Assembly: GCA_020796225.1 (NCBI GenBank)
Contig: CM036755.1
Coordinates: forward strand, 82,405,150-82,469,149
Direction of reading: 5' to 3'
Origin: Arion vulgaris
Lineage: Eukaryota > Mollusca > Gastropoda > Stylommatophora > Arionidae
Length of the DNA: 64,000 nucleotides
Shown: positions 10,741-21,295 of the stretch, piece by piece
Layout: the number at the start of each line of letters is the position of its first letter
Position numbering within the stretch: position 1 is the first letter of the stretch
Notes under the pieces: generated by a model
The model's database searches: none
Told to the model about the DNA's origin: nothing
Seen by the model: the letters and a program-made list of their open reading frames with translations, nothing else
Program-made: the position numbers and the translations under genes

Positions 10741-10981
10741 AAATTTGATACTACATTTGTTTGTTGGATGAAGTAACTATTCGTATAATCATATTTGATT
10801 GCGAACATTATTATTATTATTATTTATCTCGTAAACCTATGAAGGTTATAAACTTCTATAGACACCATCCACTCATATCGAAACCTGCCCTTCTGTATCT
10901 TGTGAAACATCGACTGAGAGTCAGAATAAACAATAAGTAAATACGTATAAAACGTGAGGTAGACAAAGAACAAAAAGTTAC

Positions 10982-11128
10982 CTTGAATTCGCGTTCCATG
11001 TTAGTTAATCCAGTATGTGATGTCTTGTCCAAGTAACTTATTCTTTGTTGTATGTTATTTGCTGTCACAGTTGTCCCCATACATAATATGGCTACTTGTG
11101 CTGCTCTGTGCAGGAACTCGTACTGTGT
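10982..11128 (-). CDS. RPTP exon: C-terminus of D1
   Basis: 49 codons, phase 0 to 0. It begins TQYEFLHRAAQVAILCMG and ends ..LTNMEREFK before donor 'gtaac'. QYEFLH..A follows the NMVQT Q-loop of the preceding exon (12051-12184), and NMEREF is the usual helix leaving D1 towards the linker. It is intact. The acceptor is 'ttatcag', and the codon joins the upstream exon at MVQTS|TQYEFL, which gives the normal MVQTxxQY spacing. Confidence 0.85.
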
Positions 11129-11274
11129 CTGATAATGAGCAAATAAAGTGTGTTAATAGGGCTATATGCATAACACATTGAACTAACAAACCTCTATGGA
11201 TGCTCAATTGTTACTAGTTCTTTTATAGATAGATGGTAATATGACCAACTACTGCAATATTATCATTACTCTTG

Positions 11275-11545
11275 AAAGAGAATGTATAGATTGGGGAAGC
11301 GTAAAGTCTGAACTCACAATCAAGCAGCTGATGAAAGATAATGCAAGTGATGATGTTGTTGTTGTTTATACCGATAGTGTGCATGGTAGGGTTGTTGAAG
11401 AGTGAAATGGAGCATACAGGACAACCACTTCCAGTATGAGGATAGAGGTTGAATCAGTTACTTCTGTCTTTCATTGTCTCTCTGGGAGTTCATTTACTGA
11501 GTCCGTTGTTGTATCTAACTCTCAACCAATGCTTCGGAAGAATTA
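11275..11545 (+). mobile_element. LINE RNase H domain fragment
   Basis: The plus strand reads DDVVVVYTDSVHGRVVEE, then a broken frame, then FTESVVVSNSQPMLRK. This is the RNase H core (YTDGS and VVSDSQ motifs) of a non-LTR element. The G of TDGS is lost and the frame is broken. Confidence 0.6.
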
Positions 11546-11611
11546 AAATGTAAGATTTGGTATGAGTGGATGTCATCTACTGAAGTTTCTAACCTACATA
11601 GGCTTACTTGG

Positions 11612-11885
11612 ATCTTCTTCTTCAAACGCTCCATATCGACCACTTGTCTACCACTCTGTGTGATTTGTATGTGATCTGAGCATAAGAGCGATTGTACATT
11701 GTGCTAGTTAAACGCCTACTAGCTGGCCAGCACATCCGATTTCTGTGCCAATTTTTATTTACTTGGGTAGCATCCCTAGATCCTACATCAGTCGCCTCTT
11801 ATGACAGGGAATTGTAGGTCGCAGTGGTACTATTCTTTGCTTCCCTTGCGGGTCTTGGCACCACACGTGCGATTGTTTGGATCGA
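11612..11885 (+). repeat. SINE-like family B
   Basis: About 270 bp. It starts with a cttcttc run, then 'cgctccatatcgaccacttg', 'gtgatctgagc', 'cacatccgatttctg', 'gtcgcctcttatgacaggg' and 'ggtactattctttgcttcc'. Other copies: 4.69 (-), 27.04 (-), 37.81, 43.95, 53.77 and 59.73 kb (+). The (gaa)n end and lack of coding suggest a SINE read from its 3' end. Confidence 0.7.
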
Positions 11886-12050
11886 TTGTTCAGGGCATGT
11901 GAGTGTTTGCGACAATGAGAGAGCGTGCAGATTTGCATCAGCTTCATTGATTTTGGGGAGTTGAAGATGGATAAGGGGGATGTTCTTCTGTCTTGCTCAA
12001 CTTGTTGTGGCACTGCCAGCTAGGCCAAATAATAAAACAAAAACACTTAC

Positions 12051-12184
12051 ACTTGTCTGTACCATGTTGATCCTGTCATGTCTCAGCTTTTGAACTATTG
12101 AAAAGATGTCCAGGTATCCTTTGTCTTCTGTTTGTTTCATGGCGTTCGCAAGCAATGAACGTTCCAGTAGGACCCACACCAGCA
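12051..12184 (-). CDS. RPTP exon: D1 P-loop, damaged
   Basis: This exon completes the catalytic P-loop that begins in 15841-15986. The join AG|T gives HCSAGVGPTGTFIA, so the invariant Arg of HCxxGxxR is Pro (CCT). The remainder, NAMKQTEDKGYLDIFSIVQK and then NMVQTS, is in another frame. From the flanking phases (2 in, 0 out) the exon should be 136 bp but is 134. Two bases are missing near 'ttcattgcttgcgaac' (about 12140-12150). The Q-loop (NMVQT) is present. As written, D1 is neither translatable nor catalytic. A lost gene function or a local consensus error would both explain the gap, but the Arg to Pro change is a substitution and less easily an artefact. Confidence 0.85.
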
Positions 12185-12237
12185 CTGTAGAAATATAAGA
12201 TATATTTAGTCTAGTGAACATATTTTAATTTTACTTC

Positions 12238-12412
12238 ACTCTCTAAATCTTGCTTGGCTTCTAACTCACCGGCTATGTTTGATCTAAATCTTGCTTGGCC
12301 TCTAACTCACCGGCTATGTTTGATCTAAATCTTGCTTGGCCTCTAACTCACCGGCTATGTTTGATCTAAATCTTGCTTGGCTTCTAACACACCGGCTATG
12401 TTTGATCTAAAT
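12238..12412. repeat. tandem repeat, ~41 bp x 4
   Basis: Four units of 'tctaaatcttgcttggcctc' followed by 'taactcaccggctatgtttga', nearly identical. Intronic. Confidence 0.9.
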
Positions 12413-12419
12413 GATATTG

Positions 12420-13080
12420 GGAGATGGGGTAGCTTAGAGCCAATAAGATGGATTTGAGTATATATGGTCAGTTTTCAACTAAACACTTTAAATGGAGTCG
12501 CCGATAGCGAAGTTGATAACATGCTGCACTATAGTTACCCACAGGTACCTGATTCATTTATTGGGAACTAAATTACAAGTATCTCTGAAGTCAAAGTAAG
12601 GATCGCCTTAATAAGGAAAGTAAAGCTTCAAGCAAAAATCAGTCATAGATACCAAATTAGGTGCCACAACTATTCCCTAATTCAAAGCAGGTGAACAAAA
12701 AAAAAACAACTTTAAATGCTAGAAGTTTCAAGAATAGTACAATGTGCATACAAAGAAGCATTGATACTGTAGATGTTCGTCCATAAATGCTATCTTTCGC
12801 TGTTTTGCCTAAATGCAGACTTTTTTGGGTCATCAAATTTAGAGTGCAAGTACCTTTTATTTTAATTTTAACTTTGGAATGCACGTTAGATGTGATTTTG
12901 TTTAAGAAAAGAACAGTTATATCCAAATTTGTATCCCAAGCGTAAGTTATAGAAATTTGTGTGCTTTTGAGAGATTGTATATAAAATGATGAATAGCATT
13001 TTCATCCCTACTTTGTGTTCATCATCATCAGGCGCCATGCCTGCTGGCACAAGCGATCACGTTACAATTCAGGTATATAA
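12420..13080. other. intron, nothing recognised
   Basis: AT-rich intron sequence with no reading frame, known repeat or RNA gene that I can support. Confidence 0.5.
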
Positions 13081-13194
13081 GATTTTTCAGTCATTCAGTC
13101 GCCACGTTGTATAACTTGACTTTTTAATTGGAAGAATGTTACAAGTCAGCTATATAAGACATTCCAGTCACCTCCAGAGGCTTAAGTGAATCTA

Positions 13195-13555
13195 CTGTCC
13201 CAGGCATGCGAGTGTTTACAGCAGTGAGAGGGCAGACAGGCTTGCATCAACAGCATCGATTGTTGTGGAGTTGAAGATGGATAAGTAGAATGTTCTTCGG
13301 TCTATTCGCAACTGTCTGTTGGACAAAGACACTAAAATAGATGTTGAATCGAACCAGCAATTTAGGCAGTTTGGAATTATACCATATATAAGTAGAAATA
13401 GATGCCTGAGGGGCAGATTGAGGAGTATGTTTAACCAGTGAGCTACGAAAACCATCAGCATGCATACTCTTCTATATCTGTTGGGGTGACTGAGGACCTA
13501 TGGGTGTGCCGGAGTGCAATGACGTCAGTTTAGTAACCAATAACCAATCAATCAC
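13195..13555 (+). mobile_element. RNase H-type LINE end
   Basis: Plus strand reads SERADRLAST, then VVELKMDK, NVLRSIRNCLLDKDTK and FRQFGI. The same end occurs at 9.99 (and inverted at 10.39), 19.49 and 26.31 kb. It has stop codons and is a fossil. Confidence 0.65.
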
Positions 13556-13799
13556 CAATGTAGGTGTAATGACTTATTATCATCTATGTTAACTATCAGT
13601 TCCCAGTGACATCGCACCTACTAACGTGACATGTGAACTCAAAGCAATAAATTACATAATATTTGCCATGTTTTGAAATGATATTCACCTCCAATATTCT
13701 TCATAGACATTTAACGGGGAAGTAAAGAACATATATGAGACATTGAATATAAGTCGTACAAAAGAATAATCCGTATACTATAGACAGAGAAGAGAACAT

Positions 13800-15680
13800 G
13801 TATATCTCTATCCAGAAAGAATTCAATATCAAAGAACACTAGCTGATGCTGCAAAAAAGAATGAGAAAATTGAAATATGTAGACATATGAAAAGACATGA
13901 ATGATTAGATAAGAACATTATGGAAGGAGGAATCCCTGTAGACATATGAAAAGACATGAATGGTTAGATAAGAACATTATAGAAGGAGGAATCCCTGCAG
14001 ACATATGAAAAGACATGAATGGTTAGATAAGAACATTATGGAAGGAGGAATCCCTGTAAACATATGAAAAGACATGAATGGTTAGATAAGAACATTATGG
14101 AAGGAGGAATCCCTGTAAACATATGAAAAGACATGAATGGTTAGATAAGAACATTATGGATGGAGGAATACCTGTAGACATATGAAAAGACATGAATGGT
14201 TAGATAAGAACATTATAGAAGGAGGAATCCTGTAGACATATGAAAAGAACATGAATGGTTAGATAAGAACATTATGGAAGGAGGAATTCCTGTAGACATA
14301 TGAAAAGAACATGAATGGTTAGATAAGAACATTATGGAAGGAGGAATCCCTGTAGACATATGAAAAGAACATGAATGGTTAGATAAGAACATTATAGAAG
14401 GAGGAATCCCTGTAGACATATGAAAAGACATGAATGGTTAGATAAGAACATTATGGAAGGAGGAATCCCTGTAGACATATGAAAAGAACATGAATGGTTA
14501 GATAAGAACATTATGGAAGGAGGAATCCCTGTAGACATATGAAAAGAACATGAATGGTTAGATAAGAACATTATGGAAGGAGGAATCCCTGCAGACATAT
14601 GAAAAGACATGAATGGTTAGATAAGAACATTATAGAAGGAGGAATCCCTGCAGACATATGAAAAGACATGAATGGTTAGATAAGAACATTATGGAAGGAG
14701 GAATTCCTGTAGACATATGAAAAGAACATGAATGGTTAGATAAGAACATTATGGAAGGAGGAATCCCTGCAGACATATGAAAAGACATGAATGGTTAGAT
14801 AAGAACATTATGGAAGGAGGAATCCCTGCAGACATATGAAAAGACATGAATGGTTAGATAAGAACATTATGGAAGGAGGAATCCCTGTAGACATATGAAA
14901 AGACATGAATGGTTAGATAAGAACATTATGGAAGGAGGAATCCCTGTAGACATATGAAAAGACATGAATGGTTAGATAAGAACATTATGGATGGAGGAAT
15001 ACCTGTAGACATATGAAAAGACATGAATGGTTAGATAAGAACATTATGGAAGGAGGAATCCCTGCAGACATATGAAAAGACATGAATGGTTAGATAAGAA
15101 CATTATGGAAGGAGGAATCCCTGCAGACATATGAAAAGACATGAATGGTTAGATAAGAACATTATGGAAGGAGGAATCCCTGCAGACATATGAAAAGACA
15201 TGAATGGTTAGATAAGAACATTATGGATGGAGGAATACCTGTAGACATATGAAAAGACATGAATGGTTAGATAAGAACATTATGGAAGGAGGAATCCCTG
15301 TAGACATATGAAAAGACATGAATGGTTAGATAAGAACATTATGGATGGAGGAATACCTGTAGACATATGAAAAGACATGAATGGTTAGATAAGAACATTA
15401 TGGAAGGAGGAATCCCTGCAGACATATGAAAAGACATGAATGGTTAGATAAGAACATTATGGAAGGAGGAATCCCTGCAGACATATGAAAAGAACATGAA
15501 TGGTTAGATAAGAACATTATGGAAGGAGGAATCCCTGCAAAAATGAGAAGACCACAGAGTTGATGGATTCATGACGTAACGTAAGATTTGAGCATGACGC
15601 CTACAGAAGAGAGGTATCTGGTCTTTGAGAGACATTCTGAAAGACTGTTAGGCTGACAAAGTTCTGCTCAGGACATGCTT
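13800..15680 (+). mobile_element. LINE tail carrying an internal minisatellite
   Basis: Before the array: 'gctgcaaaaaagaatgagaa' (LRKLKYV..). After it: MRRPQS, then IHDVT, DLSMTPTEERYL and a FCSGH-like end at about 15660. This is the same LINE C-terminus as at 2.45 and 36.57 kb, but a stretch encoding HMKRHEWLDKNIMEGGIP is repeated about 28 times (see next entry). Confidence 0.75.
13879..15537. repeat. minisatellite, ~59 bp x ~28
   Basis: Units contain 'gacatatgaaaagacatgaa', 'tggttagataagaacattat' and 'ggaaggaggaatccct', with a few variants (ggatgg/ggaagg, gtag/gcag, aagacat/aagaacat). The variants are interspersed, as expected of unequal exchange. Open frames across it are repeat artefacts, not genes. 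Confidence 0.95.
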
Positions 15681-15840
15681 TTTTGTGATATTCTTTATTT
15701 CTATTTATTCTCTTTCATTCCTCTTTCTCCTCTTCCTTCTTCTTCTTCTTGTCTGCTAACAGACAAAATAAACAAATGTTATTATTTTTCCTTGCTCAAA
15801 GAGTTTGGATTATCATATTATGCTAAACATAGATACAGAC

Positions 15841-15986
15841 CTGCAGTGTACAACAATAGGCTTGCTGGTAGGATATGAAGCCACCCTCTGTTCAAAGTCT
15901 ACCAGACTCCAGGGAGCTAGAGGGACATCTTTGTCAGGCCAAGCAGTAAAATGAAAATGGGTCACTAGATGATCAGATTGTCCTTG
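15841..15986 (-). CDS. RPTP exon: D1 WPD loop and catalytic Cys
   Basis: After acceptor 'gcatctgcag' it reads QGQSDHLVTHFHFTAWPDKD, then WSLVDFEQRV and PIVVHC(S) at the donor 'gtctgt'. 146 bp, phase 0 in and 2 out. FHFTAWPD carries the general-acid Asp, and VHC the nucleophilic Cys of the phosphatase reaction. It splices to 12051-12184, where the P-loop continues with a Pro in place of Arg. The exon itself is intact. The donor is GT but weak ('gtctgt'). Confidence 0.9.
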
Positions 15987-16099
15987 CTGCAGATGCAATA
16001 TTGATTTTTACAGACTGGGCAACAACACAAAAACAAGAGTAATAAATATTTTTAAATGTGAGTTTGGTTAGGTACAGGTAGGGTTAGGTTATAAATGAT

Positions 16100-16660
16100 G
16101 CCAAGTTTGAAATGCAAACATGTCACCATGAACACTAAAAGTGCATTGTTCAACACAATCTTTCTCCCAACATTATGCTAACAATACCAAACCTGGACGC
16201 TGACATTAAATGATAGAAAAAAACTAGTCATGACAGAGATGAAGTGTCTATGCAGAATGATTGGAGTATCAAAAAGAAACCGGTTTAGAAATGAAAACAT
16301 CAGGAAAAAGTTCGGTACAACATCAGTACAGATCAAGAAACATGTCTATGCAGAATGATTGGAGTATCAAAAGAAACCGGTTTAGAAATGAAAACATCAG
16401 GTAAAGGTCGTACAACATCAGTACAGATCAAGAAACAACAAATTACATTGATGGCCCACTTAAGCAGATTACCAACAGACAGTGTGCCTCAAAGAGCAAT
16501 GTTACTCCGATACAGTGGATACAAATAAAAAGGCTTCCACGCAAAACGTGAACCTCAGAGATAACAGAGGCCACAAGATACACAGTGTGTGAAGCGCATA
16601 CACAAGCACATTATAGAAATCTTATCCTGACACTGTGAGGCAAAACAAGATTAGAGAAAG
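16100..16660 (+). mobile_element. LINE tail, family E, with internal duplication
   Basis: Plus strand: ALFNTIFLPTLC, MTEMKCLCRMIGVSKRNRFR, then SRLPTDSVPQRAMLLRYSGY. A stretch of about 105 bp ('tctatgcagaatgattggag..') is duplicated at 16238 and 16344. Broken frame. Confidence 0.65.
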
Positions 16661-16684
16661 AAGAAGAAGGTTACGATATATGTA

Positions 16685-17465
16685 AATGCTCTGTGATGCC
16701 TGTAGCCACTCATTTCAATGGAACTGATCATTTGGGAGCTTGCGATATCCAGGTCACAGCCATCTGATCATGTTCCGCTGATGATCGTAATCGATTTGTT
16801 GTAGAAAATCATTTTATATCTTTATATGGTACCTTGCAACCTCATGGACTCAGCGTGCAACATTCCTATGCTTCTTAATAATGTCTCTTCTCATGCTTCA
16901 TAGTATATGTGTATAGGTTAAATGTGTATATCTTCTTCTTCTTCTTTGCGTTCGTTCTTTACGACCAATTTTAATCACTCTTTGTGATATGTTTGATCTT
17001 TGTCAAGAACGTGTATACGTTGCACATTGGTTTGGTGGCCCTAAACGCATAGACTTCTACACGTTTAGGACACATGCATCCGATTTCAGCCAAACCTCCT
17101 TAGTCGCCTCTTACGACATGCATGGCAGGTAACAGTGGTTCTATTCTTTCACCCCAAATTTGGGCCCCGGTAACCACTCTGGCGAAATTTGTATATGATA
17201 TGTATATTTTTGATTATTACTGTTTATCATCTTTCTTTCCTTCCTAGTTTTTCTTATTTATTTCATTTTTTTAGTCACATATTTTCATTTTAAGCCGTTA
17301 GGGATTTATTATCTAATTGTATATGTTATATCTGCCATTTTAGAAGTGAATTTCTTCCCTTCTGGTGTATCATTTGTTTGATAAAGATCTTTTTGTCAAA
17401 ATGTTGCTGTGTATTGTTATTGTTTTTGTACTTTGTAAAACTACAGTACTTTGACTTTATGTGTT
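16685..17465 (+). mobile_element. Penelope-like 3' tail, split by a SINE
   Basis: Plus-strand GIY-YIG C-terminus (VATHFNGTDHLGA) and 3' tail, ending 'aaactacagtactttgactt' near 17455. It is interrupted at about 16930-17185 by SINE-like family A. The tail block at 17368-17410 is 'gataaagatctttttgtcaa' then 'aatgttgctgtg'. Confidence 0.75.
16930..17185 (+). repeat. SINE-like family A
   Basis: About 255 bp: a cttcttcttc run, 'tttgcgttcgttctttacga', 'cactctttgtgatatgtttg', 'cgtgtatacgttgcacattg', 'acatgcatccgatttcag', 'gtcgcctcttacgacatgc', 'ggttctattctttcacccc'. Other copies: 29.67 (-) and 33.35 kb (+), with a fragment at 1-75. It shares its distal ~100 bp with family B. Confidence 0.75.
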
Positions 17466-17655
17466 TCCCCATATGGTATGTCTGACCCCTCCGCCATTTT
17501 CACATCTTAACCTGGATCATCATGGGTTCTTGTCATGTTCTTATTCACAGGTTTGTGTTTGCAACTCTGTCTTATCATCTCAGTCTGAGAATACGTCAAA
17601 GACATCCATTAACAAAATGTCTGAATCTTATTTGTATTTAACTTGGTGACTCATC

Positions 17656-17865
17656 ATGTTTCATGAGACATACAGTAACACAGATTTCACATTTGTGCTG
17701 AGTATCATGAGCGTTGTTTTAGTGATGTTTCATGAGCCATACAGTAAAACAGATTTCACATTTGTGCTGAATATCATGAGCATTGTTTTAGTGATGTTTC
17801 ATGAGTCACACAGTAACACAGATTTCACATTTGTGCTGAATGTCATGAGCATTGTTTTAGTGACG
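17656..17865. repeat. tandem repeat, ~69 bp x 3
   Basis: Three near-identical units of 'atgtttcatga', 'acagatttcacatttgtgct' and 'catgagcattgttttagtga'. They stay open in one frame but match no protein I recognise; intronic. Confidence 0.85.
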
Positions 17866-17894
17866 TGGCTAACAATTGATAAATTAATATGTAC

Positions 17895-18014
17895 CTTTCT
17901 TAGCTTCAACCTTCTGATGGTGTAGTCTGCAAATACTTGTGTAGTTGTCAGCTGTACTGTGATCTGACCAACTTTCATCTCACCATCTTCTGGCCAGTAT
18001 CTTTCACATTTCTT
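17895..18014 (-). CDS. RPTP exon: D1 central region
   Basis: 40 codons, phase 0 to 0: KKCERYWPEDGEMKVGQITV, then FADYTIRRLKLRK. KCERYWP is the conserved phosphatase motif (KC..YWP) that follows the IVMLTNL strand of exon 20802-20899. The acceptor is 'aatttacag' and the donor 'gtac'. Intact, with phase matching both neighbours. Confidence 0.9.
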
Positions 18015-18358
18015 CTGTAAATTAGCAAACATAGCAAACATCACTATTATATATCATCATCCTTGTCATAAACAATAAAGATGTATTTAAAAAGCTATAT
18101 CACTAACAATATCAGCACCCATGACTTATACAGAACATTATTATGGTTTTCAAGAGGAGTATGCGGTCGAGTGGTTAGGCACCACTTTATCTGCATGTAG
18201 ATGTGAATTCAATATTCAATACTGACTTGGGATTTGTTGGTTGGGGTTATTATTTACTTCAGTGTTTCTGTAGTACACAATTAAAGTTAATGAACTGAGA
18301 AGGTTACGTTATGTGGAAAAATGCCACATGTAAATCTTATGTGAAAATGGTAGTAAAG

Positions 18359-18676
18359 ATAGCATATCAAACAGCTGGTATATCAAACAGTTGGCATATC
18401 AAACAGCTGACATATCAAACAGCTGACATATCAAACAGCTGACATATCAAACAACTGACATTTCAAACAGCTGACATATCAAACAGCTGACATATCAAAC
18501 ACCTGACATATCAAACAGCTGACATCAAACAGCTGACATATCAAACAGCTGACATATCAAACAGCTGACATATCAAACAGCTGACATATTAAACAGCTGC
18601 ATATTAACAGCTGCCATATCAAACAGCTGATATATCAAACAGCTGATATATCAAACAGCTGACATATCAAACAGTC
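18359..18676. repeat. 16-bp tandem repeat with CAGCTG, ~19 units
   Basis: Units 'catatcaaacagctga' with few changes. Most contain CAGCTG, an E-box palindrome. Intron of the phosphatase gene. Confidence 0.9.
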
Positions 18677-18899
18677 GGAGGATATGATCATCATTTGTAG
18701 GTGATCTATGTCTTCTAGTATATAAACAGCATGAGCAAGACATCAAGAAAAATCCAGACAATAATTAAAGAATCAATATTTCTTGCTCTACTGAGAAATA
18801 TACTAGGTCACTCAATGTATTTTTTCTCCCCATTAGCCTACTTTATCTTAGTTGAAGGGTTTGTGTGGCTTTACGATCCTTCAGGCTATGTCAGTGAAC

Positions 18900-19480
18900 T
18901 CTCGCAGGTCTAACAGCCGAACAGACTGAAAGTGAAAGGCCAGTCCAAAATGCGGGGAGCAGGATGGGTCTTATAAGGTGACAGTGCAGAACCTACCGGA
19001 GCGGAAATGCTCTGGCTGCAACCAACCCATCTTCCAACTATGGGACAAATAGCAGTCAACCTCTCTCTTCCTTGAGGAGGACATCCTTGTTCTTTACTTG
19101 TCATTGTCATCTCACGACACTTTCCCTTACGTATATGGGATTAAACTAGAGTGTCCAGTGAACACCCTGCATAAACGCCTGGGTTTGTGAGCCTGCAACA
19201 GAAGGATGAAGTCACCAAGAGTAGGACGACCCCAGACAAACCCGGGAAGACATATCTCATCAGCAGGGGACTGCAGTGTCTAGAAACAAACTAAAAAAAG
19301 ATTTCTCAGAAACAGAATGTGTCAACCATTATTGACGGGGAAGAATCGACACATACGAATGACTCAATGGCCATGGACACTCACTCTATTTTTAGAGTTG
19401 ACTCACAGTTAATATACTGGACTAATTCAGATTACAAGTGAGTCTGAATGTACAACAAATAACAGAGAGAAAAGGTTCAG
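18900..19480. other. unassigned, possible retroelement 5' region
   Basis: Bases 18905-19290 are less AT-rich than their surroundings and look like retroelement untranslated sequence, but I cannot tie them to a family. No supported gene. Confidence 0.3.
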
Positions 19481-19489
19481 ATTCGTTAA

Positions 19490-19690
19490 TGGTTACTGAA
19501 CTGACGTCACAGCACTCCAGTAAACCAATGGGTGCAGAGTTTATCGAAATATAAGTTTAAGAGAATCCATTATTGTGGTTCCTGTGGCTCACTGGTTAAA
19601 CACACTCCTCTCTCTGCCCGTCAAATATCCAGTTCTACTTGTACAAGGTGTAATTCAAACTCCGTAAAACGTTTGATTGATTCAACATAA
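19490..19690 (-). mobile_element. RNase H-type LINE 3' end
   Basis: Reverse copy of the LINE end seen at 10.39-10.58 kb: 'gaactgacgtcacagcactc', 'gtggctcactggttaaacac', 'acctctctctctgcc'-like block. Non-coding. Confidence 0.6.
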
Positions 19691-19964
19691 GAAAAGGTTC
19701 AGAGTCAATGTGAATGAAATAAAAGACTTCAGAATAGACAACAAAAACAATCATTTCATTTCGATTCTTTCTTTTGTCATTTTCTGCTTTTTGCCGTTTG
19801 TTGTCGCATATTTAACTGATGATCGCTCTCCGAGATAGTGCACGCTCAGTCGCTTGCTATACTGTGACATTGATAGTTTTAAGTTGTCTGTAACTATTAT
19901 TCCATCTTTTATTGGTCTGCCCATTGGTCTCTGAAAAATGCACCTGCAAAGTGAGCAGTGCAGC

Positions 19965-20395
19965 GCCCCTCCTTGTATGGTACCTTGCGACCACGCGGCT
20001 CAACGTATTACATTCCTATGCTTCTTAGTACTTTCTCTCCCATGCCTTGTAATCTATAGTGGTATATGTTGCATGTATTCAAGTTCTATATTTACTAGAT
20101 GTTTCATTGTTTCTTTTCTATTTCTAGTTTTATGTATGTTTTTTGTGTTACATTTATTTCGTTATTCGTTTTTATTCCAGATTTTCCTTAGATACGTTTG
20201 TATTTGATCGTCCATTTGTGTTTCATTTAATTTGTCACTCCTGTTTGTTCGTTTGCTTGATAAAGGCCTTGTTGGTCGAAACGTTGCTGTTTATCGTCAC
20301 TGTTTCTGTATTTTGTAAAACTATAGTACTTTGTTTGTACGTGTTTCACTATTTACCAAGTTTTACTGCAGTCTTCCCCTATTTTGAGAAGAGAT
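19965..20395 (+). mobile_element. Penelope-like 3' tail
   Basis: Plus-strand tail beginning 'tatggtaccttgcgaccacg' and ending 'aaactatagtactttg' then 'ttttactgcagtcttcccc'. It carries the best version of 'cttgataaaggccttgttgg' + 'tcgaaacgttgctg' (20257-20290), a hammerhead-like block. No coding sequence. Confidence 0.75.
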
Positions 20396-20469
20396 ACTGA
20401 TTCTGTTCTTCATTAACTTAGTAAACACATGGGAGTTCACGTCCCCCCTCCTTGCATATCACACATATC

Positions 20470-20775
20470 AAATGAGGAGATTTTGAAAGCAGAACGGACT
20501 GTGCATCTTTAGAGATCATCATTACAAGACGAAGATAGAGGTGGTCTGGACATGTATGTCGTATGCCAGTGGGGGTATTGGCTAGGACAGCTCTCAGATG
20601 GACAGCGGATGGGAAGAGAAGGCCTGGACATCCAAAGGAAACATAGAGAAGAACTGTGGAGAGAGAGAGTTGAAAGAGTGTGACCTAAAGTGGGAGATGG
20701 TTGGTAGAAAGGCAGCAGAACGTCAACAGTGAATGTCTCTTGTGGAAGTCGTATGTGTCAACAGGGACACAAAGA
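20470..20775 (+). mobile_element. LINE 3' coding tail
   Basis: Across frameshifts the plus strand gives [55 protein letters not shown]. This is the terminal part of an RTE/CR1-like RT ORF. A reverse copy is at 40.06-40.33 kb. It ends about 25 bp before the phosphatase exon at 20802. Confidence 0.65.
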
Positions 20776-20801
20776 GAATATAGATACCACAAATAGCTTA
20801 C

Positions 20802-20899
20802 CTTTCCTTTCTCTATTAAATTAGTCAGCATGACAATCTTGTCTGTGTTCTGTTCCCATACCATCCGTACAAAATCTTCAACAGTATGTTTCACTGGAC
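20802..20899 (-). CDS. RPTP exon: D1 (TVEDF..MVWE) region
   Basis: 98 bp, phase 1 in and 0 out. With G from the previous exon it reads [20 protein letters not shown], then [13 protein letters not shown] before donor 'gtaag'. TVEDFxRMVWE and IVMLTNL are phosphatase core motifs. The first W of the usual DFWRMVWE is Val, which also occurs in some invertebrate receptors to my knowledge. Intact. Confidence 0.92.
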
Positions 20900-21139
20900 C
20901 TGATATCACAACAAAATATACTTCAAGACATGCACACAAATAAGAAATGCAACAGCTCAGTGCCTAGTACACTCACTTATTATTCGAATTGTCTGGGTTC
21001 AATTCAACAGTGCAAGTGAAATTTGTTTTAACTGTAACCGTTCTCATGTTCACTCTGCTTCAATTAGGTACCAGAATAGAACTGAGAAGTAAAGTTAGCC
21101 ACCTGATGTTGACTACATAACCGATCATGTGCTGATGGT

Positions 21140-21295
21140 CAATGAAAAATACAAGCTATCTGTATTCCCCAATATATATGGCCTTTTTCATCTTTACAGA
21201 CGGTCAATTGACGCTGTATTCCCCAATAATATATATATATGTATATATGTATATGGCCCTTTTCATCTTTACAGACGGTCAATTGGTAAAGTGTT
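21140..21295. repeat. two-unit repeat and (at)n run at a LINE 3' end
   Basis: 'cttttcatctttacagacgg' + 'tcaattg' occurs twice (21183, 21258), separated by an (at)n run at 21228-21254. It abuts the 3' end of the LINE at 21255-24620 and is probably its tail duplicated together with the microsatellite. Confidence 0.7.

Noticed and set aside
14213..14610. Open frames with a perfect internal amino-acid repeat (SFHMSTGIPPSIMFLSNHS type)
   Set aside because: They run antisense through the 59-bp minisatellite and exist only because the unit lacks stops in that frame.
20899..20899. Val in DFVRMVWE as a sign of decay
   Set aside because: Several bases differ from a Trp codon, and the same change is, to my knowledge, found in other invertebrate receptor phosphatases; not counted as a lesion.
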